DNA of 64,000 bases, taken from positions 744,001 through 808,000 of the forward strand of contig NC_018942.1 in NCBI RefSeq assembly GCF_000304475.1, read 5' to 3'. Positions 48,785-58,378 of this stretch are shown piece after piece (position 1 is the first letter of the stretch; each line of letters begins with the position of its first letter). Source of the DNA: Kazachstania africana CBS 2517 (taxonomy: Eukaryota > Ascomycota > Saccharomycetes > Saccharomycetales > Saccharomycetaceae). The notes under the pieces were generated by a model. That model was not told the DNA's origin. It did no database searches and saw only the letters and a program-made list of their open reading frames with translations. Position numbers and translations under genes: made by a program.

Positions 48785-49672
48785 TTAGTTGTCTTGCTTC
48801 TTTTCAGCTTCAATATAAGCTTCGTAGTTGACAATTTTCAAGATTTGCCAGACGGCCCAACCTAAGAAGGCACCCAATAGAGGACCAACCCAGTAAATCC
48901 AGTGGTATGGTGGGAAAGATGCAGCACCAACGGAAGCACCTAGAGATCTGGCTGGGTTAACACCAGTACCGGTGTAACCGGTTAAAGCTAAATGGTCGAT
49001 GAATAAACAGATACCGATTGGTAAAGCGGCCATGAAGTTAGTTTCACGCTTTTCAATGGCAGTCATTAAGACGGTGAAACAAAGGAAAGCAGTACCGAAC
49101 ATTTCTAAGAAAAGACCTCTAGTTCTTGAACAGTCTAAACCTAAAGTGTTGACGAAGTGAGCACCACCTGGGGTGATAGCATTAACAACACCACCAGCAG
49201 CTAAACAGCCTAAGATTTGACCTAACCAGTGGAAACAACATCTGACTGGAGAAATTGCTCTTGCTAGACATAGAGATAAAGAGACGGCAGGGTTCAAGGC
49301 ACCACCAGAAACGCCAGCAAAACACCAAACAGAGAACATTAAAGAGAAACCAAAACCTAAAGCGATCATGATGATTTGAGATGGGTGAGAGTCGAATTGA
49401 GTTTGACCAGTTGGGTAAGTCAAATCTAAACTGTGGTTAGCGACGTTACAGATGACGTAAGCACAGAAAAGGAAGATGAAAGTACCGACAAATTCACCAT
49501 AGCAAGCAATCATGTTGGTAGTCATTGAATCACCAGTACCGATATTGAAACGAGAATTCTTTAAATTGAATTTATCCTGAGGTAAAGCATGATCATTGTC
49601 AGGAACATTAGATAAATCAACTTCAGGTTTTTGTTGTTCTAAATCAGCAGAAGCGGAGCTTGCAGTGGACAT
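48785..49672 (-). CDS. AQY1: Aquaporin (AQY1/AQY2 type)
   Basis: A 295-residue MIP channel starting at ATG 49672. It has six membrane segments and both NPA boxes (GGALNPAVS, 127-129, and GTGVNPARS, 239-241). The aromatic/arginine Arg follows the second NPA, and Cys181 precedes it in a position that fits an orthodox water channel. A long N-terminal cytosolic tail (about 50 residues) resembles yeast Aqy1. The frame is intact, unlike many S. cerevisiae laboratory alleles. AQY1 versus AQY2 cannot be separated by sequence alone. It sits at the junction between two YKL-derived blocks. Confidence 0.85.
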   Translation of the reverse strand: MSTASSASADLEQQKPEVDLSNVPDNDHALPQDKFNLKNSRFNIGTGDSMTTNMIACYGEFVGTFIFLFCAYVICNVANHSLDLTYPTGQTQFDSHPSQIIMIALGFGFSLMFSVWCFAGVSGGALNPAVSLSLCLARAISPVRCCFHWLGQILGCLAAGGVVNAITPGGAHFVNTLGLDCSRTRGLFLEMFGTAFLCFTVLMTAIEKRETNFMAALPIGICLFIDHLALTGYTGTGVNPARSLGASVGAASFPPYHWIYWVGPLLGAFLGWAVWQILKIVNYEAYIEAEKKQDN

Positions 49673-50549
49673 AATTGAGGAATGGAATACAGTTGCAGAT
49701 TGTAATAATTTGTATAATGAAAAAGAGATAAATTAATTGCTATCTTCCTCGAAACTTCCAAGATCAGAGAAGAATCTTTTTATATCAAGGAAGGCAAAAA
49801 GAAAAAAAAAAAAAAATTTTACCGTTTTCGAATTCGTTTCCATTTTACGCTAACCGGTAATTGATGATGTCATCCCTTTGTTGATTTGATAATCACACAG
49901 AAAAGGAAACAGAGTTTGAATGAGATGTACGGAACCGCATGCAGCAATCCGTCCTGCATTTCTTAGCAGGGACAATTAGCGTACAGTAAATAAAACGGAA
50001 ATCATTTCGTACATCGTTCTCTTTTTCTTTTTCCTTTGTTGGCGAAAGAAACAATACGAGTGTAATTAATTGTTTCTCATGTGAAAGATGTTCCGTGAGG
50101 AGAAAAATGGCACACCTGTGGAATCATTGTGGCATTTGAGAATGGCACATCTTGCCACAAGTGGGAACTGGTAAACAATCCAACAACTAGCCACCTTTTC
50201 ATTAGGGCATCTTTTACCCGGCTTGTGTGGCTTTCAATTGATTTATCCCATGAGGGTTAAGGGATGCTCTTAACGACGTTTAATGTCATCACCGTCAGCC
50301 TTCTTAGCCACCATCAAAGTGCTGGCCCCGAGCTATTTATACTTATAACATACTTCTTGACAGTTTCTGATGTTTCGAGGCCTCTTGTAAGATGTGTAAG
50401 CTACTCGTACATTATGACCACCCAGCGCAAGTTCTGGATTTCTTACTAAGTGCACATTACTAACTTCACATGGCTAGTATCATGATATATATAGAGGCGT
50501 ACTACTTACTTGAGATGTACTATACTTGATGTCAATACCACCACAAGCA
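49673..50549. promoter_or_regulatory. AQY1/SRX1 divergent promoter region, 877 bp
   Basis: Near AQY1 there is a poly(A) tract (about 49,802-49,816). TGTGGC cores (Met31/Met32-type) occur at 50128-50133, 50154-50159 (reverse) and 50226-50231. The first two form the inverted repeat TTGTGGCA/TGCCACAA. Close to SRX1 are two Yap1-type sites, listed separately, and a TATATATAG stretch near 50,493. Confidence 0.5.
50443..50463 (+). promoter_or_regulatory. Tandem Yap1 response elements upstream of SRX1
   Basis: TTACTAA at 50443-50449 and again at 50457-50463, 14 bp apart, about 107 and 93 bp upstream of the SRX1 ATG. TTACTAA is the consensus Yap1 site, and S. cerevisiae SRX1 is a Yap1/Skn7 target induced by peroxide. 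Confidence 0.75.
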
Positions 50550-50936
50550 ATGTCCCTACAAACCTCAAATTTAAAAACGTCACAAATTCCCTTGTCTCAG
50601 ATAAGAAGGCCTATTCCACCAGTTCTGGATCATGCAAAGATTGAATCCATGGTGTCTACCATGAAGGGAATTCCGATGTCAAGTATGACGTGTTCTTTAC
50701 AAGATTCAATCAATTGTAATGGTCAATTACCTCCAATAGATGTAATGCAAATCAAGGAAAATGATAATTTGTACTACTTTGCATTCGGTGGTTGTCACAG
50801 ATTCCAAGCGTACGACAAAATAGCAATGGAAACAAATAACCCTGATATCCTAGTAAATTGTAAATTAATACCATCCACAAGAAACCAACTCAGATTATAT
50901 CTTGGCCAAAGTGTCGATACTTTATTAGGCAATTGA
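50550..50936 (+). CDS. SRX1: Sulfiredoxin
   Basis: A 128-residue protein. I choose ATG 50550 (MSLQTSNLKTSQIPLSQI) because it aligns with the family start; an earlier in-frame ATG at 50529 would add seven residues. The catalytic motif FAFGGCHR places the nucleophile at Cys82. IRRPIPPVLD is the conserved N-terminal element. It uses ATP to reduce over-oxidised (sulfinic) 2-Cys peroxiredoxins such as Tsa1. It precedes MDH1 in the same order as S. cerevisiae YKL086W-YKL085W. Confidence 0.95.
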   Translation: MSLQTSNLKTSQIPLSQIRRPIPPVLDHAKIESMVSTMKGIPMSSMTCSLQDSINCNGQLPPIDVMQIKENDNLYYFAFGGCHRFQAYDKIAMETNNPDILVNCKLIPSTRNQLRLYLGQSVDTLLGN

Positions 50937-51159
50937 TCAATGGATAAGTATATATATGCATATCGATGCCCATCGCTTTTTCTTTTGTCAGCTGACAGCT
51001 CCGAAATTTCGGGTACCCTTTCCAGATCCATTTAATTGGTTCATCGGCAATCTCATAATATATACATATATATATAGATATAGATAAACAGATAGATGGG
51101 AGGATACATCCTATAGTTACAATCAATCATTCTCATATTCAATACGCACCGAAAAGCAA

Positions 51160-52170
51160 ATGTCTTTACCATTCTTGGCTAAACGTACTTTCTCAACTTC
51201 AATCCCAAATCTTTACAAAGTCACCGTCCTTGGTGCATGTGGTGGTATAGGACAACCATTATCTTTACTTTTAAAACTAAACAATAAAGTAACAGATTTA
51301 AGATTGTACGATATCAAAAATGCTAAAGGTGTAGCCACAGATTTGTCTCATATTCCTACTGCTTCCAAAGTTAATGGTTATTCAGCCGATGAAAACAGTG
51401 GCCTTGCAAACTCCCTAGACAGTACAGATTTAATCGTTATTCCAGCGGGCATACCAAGAAAACCGGGTATGACAAGGGATGATCTATTCAATATTAATGC
51501 TAAGATCGTACACGACTTGGCCGTGGCGTCCGCTAAACATGCCCCAAATGCTGCAGTCCTTGTCATTTCAAATCCAATTAATTCAACTGTCCCTATCGTC
51601 GCAAAAGTTTTACAAAAGAATGGCACTTACAATCCTAAAAAATTATTCGGGGTCACTACTTTAGATTCAATTAGAGCATCCACTTTCATCTCTGAAATTG
51701 TTAAGACAGATCCTACTAATGAAAAAGTTAATATTATCGGTGGTCATTCGGGAATAACAATCATCCCAGTACTCTCTCAAACTTCATATTATAACCGTCT
51801 ATCTGATGATGAAAAGACAAATTTGATCAACAGAATCCAATTTGGCGGGGATGAAGTGGTCAAGGCAAAGAATGGCGCTGGTTCTGCTACTTTATCAATG
51901 GCTTACGCAGGTTCAAGATTCGCTAATGCAGTATTAGACGGTTTTGAAGGTAAACAAAACGTCGTTGAAGCCTCATTCGTGGATTCTCCATTATTTAAAG
52001 ATGAAGGTATCGATTTCTTTGCCACCAATGTTACATTGGGCACTGATGGTATTGAAAAGATTCATGATTTTGGTGAACTTCAACCCGAAGAAATTTCATT
52101 GTTAGAGAATTGTAAAGAAACTTTGAAGAAAAACATCAAGAAAGGTTACGAATTCGTTGAATCAAATTGA
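51160..52170 (+). CDS. MDH1: Mitochondrial malate dehydrogenase
   Basis: A 336-residue NAD-dependent malate dehydrogenase. A short basic presequence (MSLPFLAKRTFSTSIP, no acidic residue) precedes the Rossmann motif VLGACGGIGQPLS (23-35). Substrate-binding arginines lie in AGIPRKPGMTRDD and SIRASTF, and the catalytic His in IGGHSG. The presequence and position (YKL085W) point to MDH1 rather than cytosolic MDH2 or peroxisomal MDH3. It catalyses malate/oxaloacetate conversion in the TCA cycle. Confidence 0.94.
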   Translation: MSLPFLAKRTFSTSIPNLYKVTVLGACGGIGQPLSLLLKLNNKVTDLRLYDIKNAKGVATDLSHIPTASKVNGYSADENSGLANSLDSTDLIVIPAGIPRKPGMTRDDLFNINAKIVHDLAVASAKHAPNAAVLVISNPINSTVPIVAKVLQKNGTYNPKKLFGVTTLDSIRASTFISEIVKTDPTNEKVNIIGGHSGITIIPVLSQTSYYNRLSDDEKTNLINRIQFGGDEVVKAKNGAGSATLSMAYAGSRFANAVLDGFEGKQNVVEASFVDSPLFKDEGIDFFATNVTLGTDGIEKIHDFGELQPEEISLLENCKETLKKNIKKGYEFVESN

Positions 52171-52249
52171 GTTCTCTTAGTTCCATTCACTGGGGAATTA
52201 GCCTGTATATACACCAAAAAATAATTATTTTGTACCTATACAATAATCT

Positions 52250-52558
52250 ATGCAAGAAATATTCGGTAAACCAATAGATAATGAAACGAGATGTGTTCAT
52301 TGGAATTCAGAAAATGATATAATTGCAATCAAATTCAAATGCTGCAATAAATTCTATCCATGTTTCCAATGTCATGAAGAGACAACTGATCATGAATTAG
52401 AGAAATTTAATAGAGAGGACGATAGCGTCAAAACTATACTATGTGGTCATTGTCATAATGAAATGACTTTCAATGAATACAAACTTTTGCACTGTAAATT
52501 TTGTCAGTCACAGTTTAACCCCTATTGTAAATTACATTACGATCATTACTTCCATTAA
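52250..52558 (+). CDS. HOT13: Zinc-binding protein of the mitochondrial intermembrane space (Hot13)
   Basis: A 102-residue CHY-type zinc-finger protein. Ligand pairs are visible in CVHW, CCNKFYPCFQCHEE, CGHCHNEM and CKFCQSQFNPYC. Hot13 keeps Mia40 zinc-free and reoxidisable for small Tim protein import in S. cerevisiae. Its TAA stop (52556-52558) overlaps the TAA stop of AVO2 on the other strand (52555-52557), sharing the tetranucleotide TTAA. Confidence 0.92.
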   Translation: MQEIFGKPIDNETRCVHWNSENDIIAIKFKCCNKFYPCFQCHEETTDHELEKFNREDDSVKTILCGHCHNEMTFNEYKLLHCKFCQSQFNPYCKLHYDHYFH

Positions 52559-53373
52559 TTCGATCTCCTATTCGTTCGTGTAAATGTCGGTATATCCAAT
52601 TTTGGTGATTTGATTGGAGATACCCCATTATTAATAATGGAAGTGGATATCTTAAATAGAGAATGTTTCGCTGGTGGACTAGCTACAACACTATTCAAAA
52701 TTGGTGACGGTACTCCAAATTCATTATTGAAGGTGGGTTCATTTTTATCTAAATTAGGTGTCTTATAAATATTCATTGTACTTTTTTTATCTCTTCTGAC
52801 CATAGATTTGTATTTCTTGGCAAGATCAAATGTCATTGCCACATCAATGTTATCAATAATGTTCTTATCTTGATCTTGACATCTATCCAATAATAGTTCA
52901 AGGCATTGAAGACTATTGTATTCCAAGCAAATGCGTATTGGTGTATTATCATTACGATCTTTTACATTTATGTCTGTAGTCACGTTCACTAGTAACCGTA
53001 GGCATTGAACGTAATTGTGCATACATACAATATGAATGGGTAACATTCCATCATTATTTGGCACGTTGATAAGGTTTGGGAAATATTGTAAAAGTAAATG
53101 TGCTGTTTGTTCTTGTCCTTGTATTAATGATAAATGCACACATGTATTCCCTTTGTAAGTTTTGCTCAATTCCACTTTCTCATGTCCCAATTGGATCAAA
53201 TGTAAGCATATAAGATAGTGGCCATGATACGATGCATAATGTAACGAACTCCACCCGTTCTTTGGATCATTGTTATACAACAAATGAGGAAAGCGCCTCA
53301 GCAATCTTTTTACTATTAGCAAGTTCCCTGATATGATTGCGTGGCGTAATCTTTCTCGTGGATCTGCTAACAT
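52555..53373 (-). CDS. AVO2: Ankyrin-repeat subunit of TORC2
   Basis: A 272-residue protein; ATG 53373 (MLADPRERLRHAIISGNLLIVKRLL) is chosen because S. cerevisiae Avo2 begins there, although the frame opens 40 codons earlier. Four to five ankyrin repeats (about 8-180), with GWSSLHYASYHGHYLIC and GNTCVHLSLIQGQEQTAHLLL closely matching Avo2, are followed by a short Ser/Pro tail. Avo2 is a non-essential peripheral TORC2 subunit at the plasma membrane. The tail is about 150 residues shorter than in S. cerevisiae (426 aa). AVO2 is on chromosome XIII there, so its location between HOT13 and RRP14 differs. Confidence 0.9.
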   Translation of the reverse strand: MLADPRERLRHAIISGNLLIVKRLLRRFPHLLYNNDPKNGWSSLHYASYHGHYLICLHLIQLGHEKVELSKTYKGNTCVHLSLIQGQEQTAHLLLQYFPNLINVPNNDGMLPIHIVCMHNYVQCLRLLVNVTTDINVKDRNDNTPIRICLEYNSLQCLELLLDRCQDQDKNIIDNIDVAMTFDLAKKYKSMVRRDKKSTMNIYKTPNLDKNEPTFNNEFGVPSPILNSVVASPPAKHSLFKISTSIINNGVSPIKSPKLDIPTFTRTNRRSN

Positions 53374-53645
53374 TGATAATTGCAAGCCTATCTTCAGTGA
53401 ATGTGATGTATTCCATATAGTTTTGCATGGCATCTCTCTTCTTTTTTTTTGCCAGATGCTACAATCGTCATTTTTCTGGACAGTACAAGCCACAGTACAA
53501 GCTCATCACATCTAGTTACATTTGATGATATTTTTACATTACTATTTAAATAAAAGAAATTTGATTTGTTGTGATATATGAAATGATATAGAATGATTAA
53601 TATGTGCAAAATTGACTTTTTCTCTTAACAGAAAGAGCAGATTAA

Positions 53646-54908
53646 TTATTTCTTGGATGATTTTAGACGACCTTCAAAACCAGCTCTTTTCTTGCTAACT
53701 TTATTTGATTTTTTATTGTTTTTAATTAAACCAGTGAATTTACGTTTCATCTTTTGTTGTTTGGATCTCTTAACACCTTTATTTTCCTTCCTAATTTTCA
53801 AATTTTCTTCACGTCTCTTTGCCTTTTCCATCTTTGATTGTTGAACAGTTCTTTGTCTTTCACTCCATTCAACGGCAGACTTTCTCTTCTTGGATTCTTT
53901 TCTCTTCAAAGCTTTGCGTAACAATTTTTCATCATCTTTCAATTTGACACCTTCAGCTTGTAACATTGCTCTTTGCCATTTATCTTTTTCTTTCAGTTTA
54001 ATTTGTTCCAATTCATCTTTTGATTCTATCTTCTTTTGCTTAGTCTCTAATAACTTCAAATGTGCTTTAATGTCATTCTTTGAAGGACCTTTCTTCTTTT
54101 GATTTGGATTTTTTCTAATATTTCGTAAATTTGATGTTAATTTAGCACCATCATCAAATACAATATTTTGAAACATTACGTTATCGGCGTTAACTTCATC
54201 CTTTGCTGATTTCTTATTCGACCTTATTTCGTCATCCACATCACTTGCATCGTCATCATCGCTAGAATCACTTTCTTCGTCTTCATCTTCATCCTGTTGC
54301 TTCTTTTGTTTCTTCAATTCCTCTTTACGTTTTCTCTCTTTGAGAATGGCATCTCTTGAGAGTGGAGCCCCTTGAACATTGGATCCAGGTGCCTTTCTCT
54401 TGGCCCTTAACGTCTGAATCTTGGCTTGTAATTTTGAACGCAATTCTGTCAAATTTTTCTTCTTTTCAATTTTATCTTTCTTTGGTTGTTTCTCTTCTTC
54501 TTCTTTTTGTTCCTCCTCTTCTTCTTGTACAGGTATTTCGTTTCCCTCGTCATCAAAGATAACTCTGATATCTTCTTCCTCCACTTGCTCCTGTTCTGCT
54601 TCTTGCTCTTTTTCTTCAATTTTATCTTCGAATGCATTCTTTAATTTTTTGAGTCTTTCCCCAGGCAATACCACTGGTTTAGCCACACGTTCTCTCAATT
54701 TCAAAACATGAAGAGCATTAGACTCAGCATTATCCTCTGGATCCAATTTATTCATCTTGTCTGCATGATATTGTTCTTTAGTCTTCTTCTTTGCCTTCCA
54801 CTGATTCTTAGTCTCTTCATCGTAATAATACTTGGCAGGAATCAAAGAAAGTAACCCATCAAATGCACTCGAGTTTGCTCGTAGACGTTCCTCTAAAGAA
54901 TTACTCAT
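53646..54908 (-). CDS. RRP14: Ribosome biogenesis factor Rrp14 (SURF6 family)
   Basis: A 420-residue, highly charged nucleolar protein. ATG 54908 is the first ATG, the frame before it having only a GTG. The N-terminal LRANSSAFDGLLSLIPAKYYYDEE is the conserved Rrp14 N-domain. Acidic stretches occupy the middle, and the SURF6 domain fills the C-terminal half (VMFQNIVFDDGAKLTSNLRNI; VEWSERQRTVQQSKMEKAKRREENL). It takes part in both 40S and 60S assembly and in polarity in S. cerevisiae (434 aa). Confidence 0.94.
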   Translation of the reverse strand: MSNSLEERLRANSSAFDGLLSLIPAKYYYDEETKNQWKAKKKTKEQYHADKMNKLDPEDNAESNALHVLKLRERVAKPVVLPGERLKKLKNAFEDKIEEKEQEAEQEQVEEEDIRVIFDDEGNEIPVQEEEEEQKEEEEKQPKKDKIEKKKNLTELRSKLQAKIQTLRAKRKAPGSNVQGAPLSRDAILKERKRKEELKKQKKQQDEDEDEESDSSDDDDASDVDDEIRSNKKSAKDEVNADNVMFQNIVFDDGAKLTSNLRNIRKNPNQKKKGPSKNDIKAHLKLLETKQKKIESKDELEQIKLKEKDKWQRAMLQAEGVKLKDDEKLLRKALKRKESKKRKSAVEWSERQRTVQQSKMEKAKRREENLKIRKENKGVKRSKQQKMKRKFTGLIKNNKKSNKVSKKRAGFEGRLKSSKK

Positions 54909-55508
54909 ACTTGCACGTCTAATATACACTCCACTCTATAACTACTCTACTATATCTCATCTGTTAAAGAAGCTCATCGCAAATTTTTTTTTTCTGTCCA
55001 CAAAATTTTTCAGTTGAACAAAATGGCAACCCGGCTACAGTGAGGTGTGTGGGCTGCCCTTACAAAGTGTGAGACCTATGCATTGAGCTCGCCAACAGTC
55101 CAATCTAGCGTATTGCTACTTATCAAGTGTGTGCGTTGGATGTTGTGTGATGAGATCTGTCGTTGTGTCAGCATGGATACCTCTGTGTCACTATTGACGT
55201 ACAGAGATGGGTTGCGACACAATCCCATGCCCCCTCCCTCCCAAAGACATAGCAGCATCCCTGCTTTCAACAGCTCTGACCGCATCAAACAACATCCAAC
55301 TCAAGGCATTGAAAGCTCAGCCGGGCCACAGCAACTTGGGCCCTACCCTAAAAACAGCGATGCCTGAAATTTCTCGACGGTCGCAAAGTGAAAAAAATAT
55401 GAAAATTTTGTATAAAAAAGCGACGAACTGGAAAATTTTCCGAGATGATCTCATAATCATTGATTTTATAACGTCAAATAACGTGTAATACTCTTCACCT
55501 GCATAAAC
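54909..55508. promoter_or_regulatory. RRP14/TEF4 divergent promoter region
   Basis: GGTGTGTGGG (55044-55053) resembles a telomere-type Rap1 site. GTTGGATGTTGT (55135-55146) recurs as its reverse complement at 55289-55300. Strong translation-factor promoters in yeast commonly use Rap1, so a Rap1 role is plausible but unproven. No snoRNA or ORF is convincing here. Confidence 0.45.
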
Positions 55509-56741
55509 ATGTCCCAAGGTACTTTCTACACCATTGCCAGCCCTAGATCCAACTCTGTCAAAGCTGTTATCAACTACTTGAACCTTGATGTCAAGGTTGA
55601 AGACATTGCTGCCCTTTCAAACTATGCTGAATTATTTCCATTGAAGCAATCTCCAGCTTTCATCGGTCCAAAGGGTTTGAAATTAACCGAAACCCCAGCT
55701 ATCTTAAACTATTTAGTTAGTTTATCCGATGACGAAAAGGCCAAGGCTGCTTTAATCGGTTCTACTGAAATTGAAAAAGTTCAAGTCACTAGATGGGTTT
55801 CTTTAGCTAACACAACTTTAATTTCTTCTGTTGCTACCCCAGTCTTATCCATTCTAGGTGCTAGACCATACAACAAGAAGCAATCCGATGCTGCTTTAGA
55901 AAAAGTCGATATCATTGCCAGTATCTACGAAGCTAGATTAAAGGAATACACTTACTTAGCTTCCGAAAAAATTTCTTTAGCTGATCTTCATTCCGCTGGT
56001 ATCTGGGCTTGGGCTTTAAATACCATTTGTGGTCCTGAATTCAGATCTAAATACCCAGCTTTCATCAGATGGTTCAAGACCGTTATTGCTTCCCCAGCCA
56101 TGAAATCTGCCCTTGGTGATTTCGAATTCGCTGAAAAGGCTTTAACTTACACTCCACCAAAGAAGGAAAAGAAGGCTGAAAAGCCAAAGGCTCAAGAAAA
56201 GCCAAAAGCTCAAGAAAAACCACAGGAAGAAGCTCAACCAGCTGAAAAGAAACCAAAACATCCTTTAGAAGCCTTAGGTAAATCTACTTTCATTCTTGAT
56301 GAATGGAAGAGAAAGTACTCTAACGAAGACACTAGACCTGTCGCTTTACCATGGTTCTGGGAACACTACAACCCAGAAGAATACTCCTTATGGAAGGTTG
56401 AATACAAATACAATGATGAATTGACCTTAACTTTCATGTCCAACAACTTAGTCGGCGGTTTCTTCAACAGATTATCTGGTTCTACCAAGTACATGTTCGG
56501 TTCTGCTGTTGTTTACGGTGAAAACAACAACAACGGTATCATCGGTGCCTTCTTAGTCAGAGGTCAAGAACACACCCCAGCCTTCGACGTCGCTCCAGAT
56601 TGGGAATCTTACTCTTACACCAAGTTAGACCCAGCCAACGAAGAAGACAAGGAATTCGTCAACAACATGTGGGCTTGGGATAAGCCAGTCGTTGTCAACG
56701 GCGAAAACAAGGAAATTGTCGACGGTAAGGTCTTAAAATAG
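55509..56741 (+). CDS. TEF4: Translation elongation factor eEF1B gamma
   Basis: A 410-residue protein in a single uninterrupted frame from ATG 55509. A GST-like N- and C-domain (1-200) is joined by a Lys/Glu/Pro linker with tandem AQEKPK repeats to the EF1G domain (about 250-410; KHPLEALGKSTF, RPVALPWFWEHYNPEEYSLW). It binds eEF1B alpha and supports recycling of eEF1A-GTP. CAM1 is the S. cerevisiae paralogue; position (YKL081W) favours TEF4. The S. cerevisiae gene has an intron carrying snoRNA snR38; none is present here. Confidence 0.93.
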   Translation: MSQGTFYTIASPRSNSVKAVINYLNLDVKVEDIAALSNYAELFPLKQSPAFIGPKGLKLTETPAILNYLVSLSDDEKAKAALIGSTEIEKVQVTRWVSLANTTLISSVATPVLSILGARPYNKKQSDAALEKVDIIASIYEARLKEYTYLASEKISLADLHSAGIWAWALNTICGPEFRSKYPAFIRWFKTVIASPAMKSALGDFEFAEKALTYTPPKKEKKAEKPKAQEKPKAQEKPQEEAQPAEKKPKHPLEALGKSTFILDEWKRKYSNEDTRPVALPWFWEHYNPEEYSLWKVEYKYNDELTLTFMSNNLVGGFFNRLSGSTKYMFGSAVVYGENNNNGIIGAFLVRGQEHTPAFDVAPDWESYSYTKLDPANEEDKEFVNNMWAWDKPVVVNGENKEIVDGKVLK

Positions 56742-56981
56742 GCTTAATACACTATCATTTATAATCTCTCTGTATACAATTTAAGTCTTTTTAATCTACT
56801 CCTTGCTTTACACCTTCTTTAATGCTTATTACGTTTTTCGTTCTCTTTTTTCAATTTTATATATCTCTAGAGAAAAAAAAAATAAAGTGAGGGAATCACA
56901 TATGGATTAAACAAAATAGTTGATATAGAGATATAGAGACCCAGTGGAAATAACCAAGAAACAAGTGTGCGTGATTAAGTG

Positions 56982-58169
56982 ATGTCAAACAATACTACAC
57001 TATATACTGCTAGTGACTTCATTCTCTTATCTTTGCCAGCTAACATTAACCCAACGAAATCATCCACTTCCAATGATACCGACTCCTGGCTACAAAACAG
57101 TTTGATTGACGGTAAAGCTTTCATTTCTAACTTCAATGTGCCTGAATTCAAAATTGGATCGTTGGATTCGTTAATTGTAGAATCTGAAGAATTAGCCAAG
57201 ATTGACGGTCAATTGCAAGCCTCCATTTCCAAAATTATCGAAACTTTATCAAGTTTACATGAATCTAATACAAATTATTTCAAGACAATACCAATTAATA
57301 ATGTCCCACTTCCTGAATATTTGGAGAATTTCCATTGGGATACAAGAAAATTCAAACTAGACAAATCAATTAAGGAGTTGATTGGATTGATTTCAAATGA
57401 ATCTTTCCAATTAGATAGTGACGTGAAGGCAAGTTATGCAAACTACAATAATGCAAAGACAAATTTAATCGCAGCGGAAAGAAAGAAGACGGGGGATTTG
57501 TCTGTTAGATCATTACATGATATAGTCTCAGAAAATGATTTTGTCTTGAATTCTGAACACTTAACTACTATTCTCGTTGCAGTCCCAAAAAATTTACAAA
57601 AAACATTCGAACAATCATATGAAAAACTAACACAGAATGTAGTTCCTGGTTCTGCTACTATACTTTCTCGAGACAGTGAATATTTACTTTACAACGTTCA
57701 TCTTTTCAAGAAAAATTTGCAAGATTTTATAAATCAGGCAAGAGAAAAGAAATTTATACCAAGAGAATTCAATTACTCTGAGAAATTGATCGATGATTTG
57801 AAAAGAGAACATGACTCAGCAGCTAGTCTCGAAAATTCACTGCGTATACAATTAGTAAGATTATCAAAGACAGCTTACGTTGACATATTCATCAATTGGT
57901 TCCATATCAAAGCACTCAGAATCTTCGTAGAGTCCGTACTACGCTATGGATTACCACCACATTTTAATACTAAAATCATTGCTGTACCACCAAAATTCTT
58001 AAATAAATGTAAGGCCGAGTTAATCGATGCCTTTGGGTTCCTTGGTGGAAGTGCTTTCACTAAAAATAAGAAGGGTAAAATCAATGAGAAAGATACAAGT
58101 CTACATCAGTATGCATCACTCGTAGACACTGAGTATGATCCATTCGTCATCTATCTCATTAAACTATGA
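56982..58169 (+). CDS. VMA5: Vacuolar H+-ATPase V1 subunit C
   Basis: A 395-residue protein starting at ATG 56982 (the preceding codon is GTG). The V-ATPase C domain fills the whole protein: YTASDFILLSLP near the start, LSVRSLHDIVSENDFV in the middle and VESVLRYGLPPHF near residue 320. It bridges V1 and Vo and controls reversible assembly with glucose. Length is as in S. cerevisiae (392). Neighbours TEF4 and SMY1 are in the S. cerevisiae order. Confidence 0.95.
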   Translation: MSNNTTLYTASDFILLSLPANINPTKSSTSNDTDSWLQNSLIDGKAFISNFNVPEFKIGSLDSLIVESEELAKIDGQLQASISKIIETLSSLHESNTNYFKTIPINNVPLPEYLENFHWDTRKFKLDKSIKELIGLISNESFQLDSDVKASYANYNNAKTNLIAAERKKTGDLSVRSLHDIVSENDFVLNSEHLTTILVAVPKNLQKTFEQSYEKLTQNVVPGSATILSRDSEYLLYNVHLFKKNLQDFINQAREKKFIPREFNYSEKLIDDLKREHDSAASLENSLRIQLVRLSKTAYVDIFINWFHIKALRIFVESVLRYGLPPHFNTKIIAVPPKFLNKCKAELIDAFGFLGGSAFTKNKKGKINEKDTSLHQYASLVDTEYDPFVIYLIKL

Positions 58170-58378
58170 TCATACATACTGTATATAAATAGTATCATAT
58201 ATATAGAAATCTAAGTGTATTTTTTTTTCTTCATTGTTTGACGCAAATATTTACAGTTTCTATAAAAAGCGTTTAAGACACATGTACAATAAAATGATGC
58301 GGATGATTTATAAAGGCTATTACCTCATTCTTCCAAGTAATAAGATTAATAAAAAGGCAAATAATATATTCTTAATCA

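Noticed and set aside
53374..53493. 40-residue N-terminal extension of AVO2
   Set aside because: The ATG at 53373 coincides with the S. cerevisiae Avo2 start, and the extension (Cys/Trp-rich) is unlike any part of Avo2.
55135..55280. Free-standing snR38-like C/D snoRNA upstream of TEF4
   Set aside because: A GTGATGA and a CTGA occur but are about 125 nt apart with no terminal stem and no guide I can match to rRNA.
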